Assembly: GCF_963678635.1 (NCBI RefSeq)
Contig: NC_087068.1
Coordinates: forward strand, 51,934,731-51,998,730
Source: Symsagittifera roscoffensis
Lineage: Eukaryota; Xenacoelomorpha; Acoela; Convolutidae
DNA length: 64,000 nucleotides
Direction: 5' to 3'
The position numbers and the translations under genes are program-made. Each line of letters opens with the position of its first letter. Position 1 is the first letter of the stretch. Below are positions 45,245 through 54,600 of this stretch, one piece after another. The notes below the pieces were generated by a model. The model saw only the letters and a program-made list of their open reading frames with translations, made no database searches and had not been told where the DNA came from.

Positions 45245-47680
45245 CTTAACATCTTTTACAGACATTGTTAATCTGACGCTTCAAGAAGAGGTTTGCGTCT
45301 TTTCTAATAGTTTGACGGATTTGCTGAGCCCAGAACAGGTTTCTTTAAACTTGAAATCTGGTAGGTTGCACGGTATTTTCCGAAAGCTTAATTTTTTTTA
45401 AAAACCTTAAGCGGCCTTCGACAACTCAAATTAAAACAGCAAGTTGGCTAGAAAAAAAAACAAACTGACCTTAAATGAAGATAAAACAAAACCAATGATA
45501 CTATCTAAGAAGAGCAGCGGTAAATCAGATGTCAAAATGAATGGAATAATTGTTGAAGAAAAACAATCGTTCCGATACTTAGGTGTTCAAATTGACTCTA
45601 AACTTTCCTTTTCGGATCACATTACAAAAATTGAAAACAAATATTCGAGGTTTTGTGGGATGTATTACAGGTTGAGGAAAGTTTTACGTAAAGATTAACT
45701 ATTGAAAGCATATAACGCTTATGTGAAACCCATTTTACAGTACGGAGTTTTGGCTTATACGTCAACAGACAAAACGAAATAGAAATAATTGAACTTAAAA
45801 TTAAACGGCTTACAAAAATTATTTGTTTTTAGAGAAGAAACGAAAGCATCTAAGAACTGGGACAAAAACGTAAAATATACTTCCTTAAGGAATTACATAT
45901 TAATGAATTTTTAAAGTTACTATGTAAGGTTATGAGAAAAGAGTGCATATCGGCCATTGTCCAGGAAGCTGTAATTGAGAAAAACTTGAATAAAATTTTG
46001 AATAAGAGAGTTTTGAAAAAGAGAGGCAGATACTTGTGCAATCAAAGGGTAATCAAAAAACTTCTGTAAAAGTTAGAATTAGAAAATTTTTCTACTTTGT
46101 TCTAAAATACTACCCAGATTTTGTAACTAAGATTCAGAGCTGCACACAATATCAATTACAAATCTTCACTCATGAGTTTTTGGACAATTTTATTCCAGAA
46201 AACTATCAACTGTTTAAACTCAATTTTGAAGAGAATTAGTATTGAAAAAAAAAGATTTGCTGTCAAGGGTAGGTATACTGCTGAAGTTTCTCCCTTTTTT
46301 GCTTCAAAAGTTTGTTTCCCCTTCAAATCATTAAATTTTTTTTTGATTTCTTGATTAACTATCGATATTAAAAAATAATAGAAGTCATAGCAGAATCAGA
46401 GGCGCCTGAAAACGGACTGCATAAATCCACGGCGTTCTCGCAATGGGATTTCGTTTGGTTATAAATGTAGTACCTTTTACAATGAATGGAATCTAATTTG
46501 CAAACAATTTATTATGATGATTATTAGTTCATTCCAGGCCTTTGGCAGCACTCATAAAAAATCATGAAAAGTATGATGATCTGACATTAAAGAATAACGG
46601 TAGTCGTGGAAAACCTCAAGTAGCCACTCAGACGAAGTGATAAAAAAAATCATGTGATAAACAGCTCTTTGTCTGTAACTATCAGAATACAGTGAAAATG
46701 TTCCCGAAACCTCCGGCCTCTTGTCTAAAGCCTTCCGGTCGAGGATGCAGACCAGCAGCTGACATGTTCTTTCTGTACCAAATCTTCATAGTTTTAGCAA
46801 AAAGCAGGTTGTAGGCGTCAGCAGGAAGGCAATAGCAACAATTGATTCTTCTAATTTTAGCATAGTAACCTCTTCATTCCGATCATTGATAGAATCGCAA
46901 CTTCAATACTCTGGGCTGAAAAAATTTGAACAAGATATTCCATCTCTTCAACTATCACTCACTCTGACCTTAAAGCTTTTCTTTGTTTATCAATGAAGCT
47001 ATTTGTAACCCCCATGATAACTAGATTCGAATCTTGTTAACTATTCCCCCCATGGTATTTTGTAACGAATAATTCCCCCCTATAAAGAAAGAAATGATCA
47101 GTTAAGCATAACGGAATTTGGTATCTTGTTACGAATCTCCCCCCTATTGCAATAGGGGGAAAATATACACCGGATACGCCGAAAGGCAATAACCTGTTAA
47201 ACAGCTTCATCAGAAGACAACGTGGCCATTCTACTACAAGGACAGGACCTTATTACAGTCCTAGGGGAAAAAAACACCCTTTACTATTGAAGAATCCTGT
47301 ACGCAATAAAACTTAATGACTGCTCCATCATCCAAATAAGGTTTGGAAATGATTCGAGGCTTAGGTGAAAATTCATCGAAAACTTTGCAGCTTTTTAGTT
47401 ACAAATTGGCTAATATCTGTAGACTTTGCAAAAACTTGAAAATGGCAGGCTTTTGAACAATATAAAAAGGAAACTTAGACAATTGCGCTTTAAAGCTAAT
47501 TGTAGTTTTTGATTTTGAGGCTCTTAACATCTTTTACAGACATTGTTAATCTGACGCTTCATTAAGAGGTTTGCGTCTTTTCTAATAACTTGACGGATTT
47601 GCTGAGTCCAGAACAGGTTTCTTTAACTTTGAAATCTGGTAGGTTGCACGGCATTTTCCGACAGCTTAATTTTTTTTAAA
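45245..47680 (+). pseudogene. LINE 3' end copy 2 with flanking direct repeat
   Basis: 45400-47518 repeats 42395-44540 at about 95% identity by eye. Its RT-thumb frame at 45444-45698 includes ARKKNKLTLNEDKTK and the YLGV word, then a stop and further relics such as TSVKVRIRKFFYFVLKYYP (46063-46120). It is bracketed by a direct repeat of about 150 bp (45245-45395 and 47519-47680, GCTCTTAACATCTTTTACAG start), indicating a tandem duplication in which the middle is the LINE tail. Confidence 0.7.
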
Positions 47681-48570
47681 TCGTTTATTTTTTTTCAATT
47701 GTTTTTTGAAATTCTATGAAATATGTATGATAATCAGTTTCTCCATAGACTTGATGTATGGAGTTGTATGATAAGATAAGAGTTTTTCTGGTATGGAATT
47801 GTATGATAAGCATTTTCGGTGTATGGAGGTCAACCCGGGTTTGTTCGTGAGATCGCTCTGTATACCTTCGTGGTTTCGATCTTATTTGTATAGGACATAT
47901 ACCGCAATGAATGGCCAGCATCCATCTGATTTACAAAAAAAAACTGTTTTTATCACGGTTTACAGTAGTGCCACATCCAGTATGAAAGTTTTTTTGAGGG
48001 GAAAAAGTTTTTTGCTTCTGATTCTAATCTGGTTTTGTCGTAGTTTTAGTAACGCTCAAGTTGCTTTACTTTCTTGTTCTTACAATTATAGTTGATTTTA
48101 ATCAACTGAAAAGCATTTTAATCTTTATTATTGCATATTTTTATAGAATTAAAAGGAAAAAAATGGAGCCATATTCAAATGATTAAGTTTCTACAAAAAC
48201 GGGTTAATTTTGGCCATAAATAATTTGTTATAATCACTTGTTATACGCATATAGATGCAAAGCCTGAAAGTTTTTTGAGCAGTGATATTGAAAACATCAT
48301 AATATCGATTTAGTAAGCTTTGGATGAATGCGTGATTAGCAAAAAAATGAACGCAACCAGTGATGTGCTTGTGCTCAAGGTACGTTTTAAGGGGACCAGT
48401 TTTTGAAAACCTTCGTCAAAATTGTTTAAATTGGCATTTTTGGAATGTCCAACTTCTGTCAAATTTATAAGTTGAGCTTAATTGGAAAATTTTTATCGCT
48501 TCAAGTTTTTTGGGATTTTTTTTGGTTTCAATGAGATTTCAATTAGAGCATTCTGGCTTAAAAAAATTCA
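47681..48570. other. Unassigned AT-rich sequence
   Basis: Contains short repeats of GGTATGGAATTGTATGATAA (47755-47810) and text at 48000-48090 similar to 45152-45240. A 100-codon frame at 47793-48095 shows no recognisable domain. No gene is assigned. Confidence 0.4.
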
Positions 48571-48579
48571 GAGATTTTT

Positions 48580-49730
48580 TGCTCCAATTTAACACCTATT
48601 GGCGATAAAGAGGAGTTTTTGGGTTTAAGAAAAAAACATCCTGAACCCTTGGAAAAAATGATCGAAAGGGCCCTTGGTGCTCTCAGATTTTCGAAGAATG
48701 CAACATTAAAATTCTCGCTATTCGAGGCGCATCATGGTCGAGAAGCGAACACGGTCTTAGGGAACCTTACTAAAAAACCATCTCTTCAAAATCTGGACTG
48801 ATCACGGATTATAAAAACGAAAGATGCTTGTTTAGATGACGCCGACCCAAACGCGAGGGATATGCCACACCCTGCTGACACGAACTGGGACGTACGATTG
48901 GATTTAGCCTACGACATCAACCATAGGAGTCACGCGCGCCGGTTGACCAATGAGCAAGCAGCCAACCAAAACGACGAACAGTCAATCCTTAAATCCGCAG
49001 GCACAAGCGGAAATCGGGACCATCTGGATTGCTATTCCAGCGAACTGGAAACCGAAATCTCAAAAGGTATAAACAGCTTCATTCGAAAGTTAAAGCAGAA
49101 AGTGCTCATACGTTAACTTTAAATAATGGGGTTGTGCTTAGAAAATCGAGGGTGGCCACAAAGCCAAAATCAAAGAAGACAAAAGCATTAGCTTATTCGG
49201 TTTTACCACCGCCAACTCCGCGTGAGGTTAAAGAGCGAACGACTAAACAAATTGCTGCAGAAAAGCAAAGGAAGAAAACCGGGCGCCGATTTGAGAACAT
49301 TGGTTCTGAATCGGACGACAGTGACGATTTGCAGATTATTTCGGTCAAACGGGCAAAACAACCATCAGCTGAGACATCAACAGCTATAGCTCAGGCAGGA
49401 CCAACAGCAAAAACACAAACCGACGTGGACATTGGAAGCGACCAGGACAAAATTCCGGCACTCAGCGGCGATTTGGGTAGAAATCCAAGAGATCCGTCAG
49501 CGCCAAATCCAGGGGACCAGTCACTGCCAGCGTCACTGCCAGCACCCAGTAAAAAGAAGGGAACGACAAGGAAGGCCAGACTGGTATCGTATAGCAGTCA
49601 GGGGTGTAGCCAGGACGAAACAGGATCTACAGCGTCTCGAAGAAGCGGAAGAAAAAGAACTGCGGTTATCAAGATGGGAGCGGTTATGATTGACTTCATC
49701 AATCAGAATGAAAAAGAAGGAAAGAAGTGA
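48580..49730 (+). pseudogene. Ty3/gypsy-type retrotransposon, integrase end and basic tail
   Basis: From about 48590 the frame reads LGLRKKHPEPLEKMIERALG, ALRFSKNATLKFSLFEAHHG and REANTVLGNLTKKPSLQNL, matching the stretch downstream of the integrase catalytic Glu in Ty3-type elements (FEAHHGREANT is the usual 'pfe..yGr.p' block). A TGA interrupts it at 48799-48801 where Trp is expected. The frame continues to about 49040, then shifts. 49029-49730 continues with a long basic/acidic low-complexity tail (RSGRKRTAVIK near the end). No protease, RT or LTR is seen nearby. It is more GC-rich than the surroundings, so probably a recent arrival. Confidence 0.65.
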
Positions 49731-51136
49731 CCTGAAAGAAATAGTTAAACTGAACCATAAACAAAATTTCTAGCCCAGGGAGAGGGTTGGTCAATAGTGA
49801 CTTAAAACTCAAACGCCATCACTGCTAAGTGATTTTTTTTAGTGATAAAACTTGTTGTCAGAAAGTCGTTAATCATTCTTCAAACATGCAGTCAGTTTTT
49901 CCTTATCAGTCATTTATAATCAACATGTGTCGTTATTTTTTAGTCATCTAAAGTTTCATCTATTGAAGGGGAAGTGTCGTATAGTGTTATTTAGTTCAAA
50001 TTGCAAGCCGTCAATCAACTGTCACTCTTGGTGCTAAATTAATCTATTAGCAGGTGCTCTCCTTGGCACAGTCTGTCACCCTTGGATAATCTTTAGAACC
50101 ACTCTTAATGTTAACTTTGTGAGATCAAGTTGATTATCTTTCGGAATTTTTTATTGAACGACTAACGTTTTCAACAGCGGCCTTTATGTTTTGTTTTGCG
50201 ATCTTAAAAAAAGCCTAAAGTTTGATATTTGGAAACATTTGGAATCCAGAATTGAACACTGGGTTTTTTCACCCCTGCCTTTATTGGAGCGTTTGAGTTC
50301 AAATAGTTTTATGAAAATTTGTTTTGAGAATGGGACTCACTTGAACGGATTGTGTTTTTTGACAGCTTTTTTTACCCAGGGTTGAACTCTCAGAGATAAT
50401 AATTGCCGGATCTTTGAAAGACAAACCATTATTTGCCCTCATTGATTTAGGTTATTACCTTAGCGTCATTTTTGAATCAGAATAGAATAAGCGTTGAATC
50501 ATCTCTAAATCAGTGCTAATTTTTTCAGAATGTAGAAAAAAGGTAAGTGCCCAGCTGGGATCAAATTTTATGGTTCGAATGACTAGTATCATACGTTACA
50601 ACTACGTCATTGTTACTTGAAAGTCTTAGAAAAGCTGTTTGTACGGATTGGAAACTCAAAATAGGCAGAACAAATACGCTTCGAGAAGTTTGATTCCAAA
50701 AATCAAATTGTGCAAAGTTTTTCTTACTAGTGGTCAAACTAAAATGGAGATTTAAGTTATTTCATTTCATAGACCAATTGTGACAAAGTTCAACACATTT
50801 TTTACTTTGCCCGTGATAAACTGTTCTCAGATACTCAATATAAAAGAGTGCTTTCTTTGTTTCACGCAATTACCAAGCTTCTGCGTCTCATGTTGCCAGT
50901 TTTCAATAAGTGCTTTTGGTGTTTCCAATGACGTGAAACGATGCAAAAAACCGAGTTGAGAGAAGTTACCACACTGAACAATTCAATTTTTTTTTGAAAA
51001 ATTTTAATATGGCTTTATTATTTGTTTTTGTTAAGCTGATTCGACAAAATTTTCACTAATTTTTTAAAACTTAGAAAGTACTTTTTTGGATTGAGCAACT
51101 GAGAGCATTTTATCACGGTCAATATAAAGATTTGTT
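49731..51136. other. AT-rich region left of the BEL element
   Basis: No supported gene. A 64-codon frame at 50191-50385 has no domain. This could be intron or intergenic sequence of the gene whose last exons lie at 62378-63848. Confidence 0.4.
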
Positions 51137-51141
51137 GAAAC

Positions 51142-51653
51142 TGTGCGCGCCAATCTCCACACTTCGTAATAAAATCTGTTTTCAAACACTTGAATTAACG
51201 AGTATTTTATCGGGGAAATAACTCTGGAAATTTCGTAATACAATGATATTTTTAACAAACTTTTTTATTGTTAACATCGGTAACATCGGCCACAAAAACT
51301 GCATAACTCAAAGCAAGCTGCAAAAAATGGCCAGTATTTGTCCTTGAGACAAATTGCTCTTTTAAAGGTCAGCCTTAATCAAAGCTGAACCAAATTAGAG
51401 CGAAAAGACGGTTAAAATCGGTTTTGGGGGGATCGAACCTGGTTACGGAGCATCCCATCAAGTTCGGTGCATATTCGAGTTCCAGAAAGGAAATGACCTA
51501 GTCGGGATTCGAACCGGCGCCGAACCCGCCGGGACGCACCATGTATACGCTTGGCTACTGTCCCTGTATGCATTTACTTTTATATGCATTTATACTCTCG
51601 CACATTTATGTTTATATGCATTTGTACTATTGTTTTATATTTGCGCTGCAACA
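51142..51653 (-). repeat. BEL/Pao 3' LTR
   Basis: 512 bp. On the element strand it begins TGTTGCAGCGCAAATATAA, which also supplies the stop codon of the polyprotein. It contains TATA-like words, the tRNA-like segment (51549-51558 A-box-like TAGCCAAGCG; 51505-51515 B-box-like GGTTCGAATCC, both on the minus strand) and a candidate AATAAA at 51264-51269 (minus). Confidence 0.95.
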
Positions 51654-54600
51654 TCCTCCACCCCTAAACAAGGAAGAACGGGAGCGAGCTTTACGGTCGG
51701 GCGGGTCAGTTCGCTCGTAACGGTCTTTATGTCGGCGGATCGCGCGCATCCGTCCTTGCCATAGTGCAGTCTTAGGATACGTGCGAGTGGATAATGTCCA
51801 CGTGGAGTGTCAGGCTCTATGACCCAAACCAAGTCACCGGCTTTCAACTTAACGTCTGACTGGTTGTGCCACTTTGCCCTCCTATCGAGGGAAGGAACGT
51901 ATTCCCGCATCCATCGTATCCATATTGCGTTAGCGTATGATTGCGCTCTGGCGAACCGCTTCTTATGGTCGAAGTTTTCTTCGAAACTTAGCGACGGGAA
52001 GCTAGCTGCGCTGTGACCGAGAATGAAGTGATTCGGGGTGAGTGCCTCTAGGTCGTGCGGATCGGAACTGACCGGAGTGATCGGTCTTGCGTTAAGTAAT
52101 TGTTCAACTAGGCAGAGCGTTGTTCCTAGAACTTCCTCAGTTAATCTCCTGTTGCCTAATATGTCGTACAACACTCGCTTAACACTTCTCACTAGCCGCT
52201 CCCAGGCGCCACCGTGATGAGGGGCACTGGGCGGGTTAAACTTCCACTTAATGCCTTTGTGGACGAAAACGGCCGGGGCGACTTTGTTCCAATTTTGGAC
52301 ACAGGATAGGAGCTCCTTTTGAGCACCAACAAAATTCGTGCCATTGTCAGAAAGAATGGTTTTGGGGGTACCTCGCCTTGCAATAAATCGCTCTACGCCC
52401 ATGACACAGGAACTAGTATCGAGAGATGGAACCAACTCGATGTGAACTGCTCGAGTCGTGAGGCAGGTAAATAGGAAACCCCATCTCTTTTCGGTACTTC
52501 GGCGTATCGGCACTTGAAACGGGCCAAAGTAATCAACACCTGTGTTGGAGAAGGGAGGCTGCTTGTTACCCAGTCTTTCAATCGGTAGGTCAGACATAAT
52601 GGGCACAACTGTTTTTGCTTTGCGCTTACGGCATGTTATGCAAGTATTTTCGATGTTCCCAAGTAACCAGCGCAACTTCAGAACAATGTATTTCAACTGA
52701 ACTACAGCACGCATGTAATCCAACCCCTGATGTGCATGTTGAAAGTGCATATGCCTAATCAACATATGAGCAACTCGGTGTCGACCATCCAGTATTATTG
52801 GATGTTTATTATCAAAGTCGGTATCAACAAGACGGCTGATACGTCCAGTTGAACGCAGGATGCCAGCTGGGCCGATGAACGGAGAATATTTAGCAATCCG
52901 ACTTTTCTTTGTTATCAGTTTATCGGACTGAAGTATTTTCACTTCGGCAGGAAATGATTCGGACTGAGCGAGATAAATGAGCTTCTGCTCGGCAATATCT
53001 AACTCGGACGGGTCGGTTATTTCAAGCGTTTTTGTACGGAAGTGTTTATGCGATGGTAGCACACGAAGCATAAACGCTAAAACACGTTTGTACTTTACAA
53101 TTGAGCTGAATTTATCCCAATTTTTAAACAGACGGATCGACGACGCTTTCTCAGATGAAGCATCAACAACAAACGTAGATGCAGTCTCAAGGCATGTATC
53201 AATGTCACAGAGTGGGCCTTTTAATTGGATCTTTTTGATGACATCAGTGTTCGGCTTGAATGGCCAATCACATGTCCTCAATATACTAGGGCCTCTAACC
53301 CAGCTGCTATCCTTGAGGGCTTCCGAAGAAATCCCTCGTGTGCCGGTATCAGCTGGGTTATCACCACTGAGTACATGATTCCATTGATCAATGGTGGTGG
53401 ACTCCAAGATTTCACCAGTGCGGTTTCCAACGAACACAGGAAGTTTGTTGCACGAGTTAAGCCACTGGAGAACGGTGGTAGAATCAGTCCACATGAATAC
53501 ATTGCTTACTTTGAAAGTAAGCGCTTTCAAAATCTCTTCTTTGAGTCGAGTCGCAAGCAGAGCAGCCTGAAGCTCTAACTTGGGAATGGAGAGCATCTTC
53601 ATAGGCGCTACACGGGCTTTCCCAAATACAAAAGCTAACTCGGTCTTTTGCGATTTAGCAAGTCGGGCTCGGAGAAACGATACGGCGCAAAAAACGTCCT
53701 GCGAACTATCACTGAACGTGTGAAGTTCACAGCGGTCGAACGGTTTGGTAAAGTAGCTACGAGGTATCGTCAGAGTACCTAATAGTGGAAGTCCTGAGTG
53801 CCAATCTAGAAATTGTTGTTTAATTTCCTCTGGGAGATCATCATCCCGCTTTTGACCACTGATTCTCCATATGTCTTTTAGTAAAAGGCGCGCTTTCACA
53901 GTATATGGAGCTACCAGTCCTATTGGATCAAAAACTGAGGAAACAAAACTCAACACGGTGCGTTGAGTAATTGCTTTATCTAGTGGTCGATCAACACCTC
54001 TACTTACTACTAGGGTATCTTTTACATGATCCCACCTGAGACCAAGAACATGCGACGATTGGTCTGGACTCTTACAAATATCCTTAACTGACGGGTTGGA
54101 CTCACGGTTGTCCGGATTAAGAGCGGTTGTAACTTCGGGTACATTGCTAACAAACTTTGTCAGGTTAAACCCACCTAATTTGAGCATTGGGACTAAGTCT
54201 TTACTTAGGCTAAGAGCGTCAGCGGTATTTTCGAACGAGTCAAGATAGTCGTCCATGTAAAACTTCTGGACAACGGCTGAAGCGGCTTCGGGGTATTCAG
54301 CTTGATTATCAGAAGCAGTTTTTTGTAGCGCGAAATTCGCACAAGTTGGCGAATCACGAGCGCCAAAAATATGACGGGTGTATTGGTGAACCACCACACT
54401 TGAAGTGGGGTCCTCCCGCCACAAAAAACGGAGAGACGGTTGATCTCGCGCAAGTACTCCAACTTGTAAGAACATACCTTCTATGTCCGCTGAGACGGCG
54501 TACTTGTGTTGACGGAACCTCAACAGTACAAAAATAAGATTTTGAAGGAGATCCGGGCCAACCAAGAGAGATCTATTTAAGGAAGTGCCATGAAATTTGG

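Noticed and set aside
47793-48095. 100-codon plus-strand frame
   Set aside because: Overlaps text that recurs with indels near 45152-45240; no recognisable protein features.
51505-51558. Functional tRNA gene in the LTR
   Set aside because: A and B boxes are present but the acceptor, D and anticodon stems do not fold properly; tRNA-derived only.
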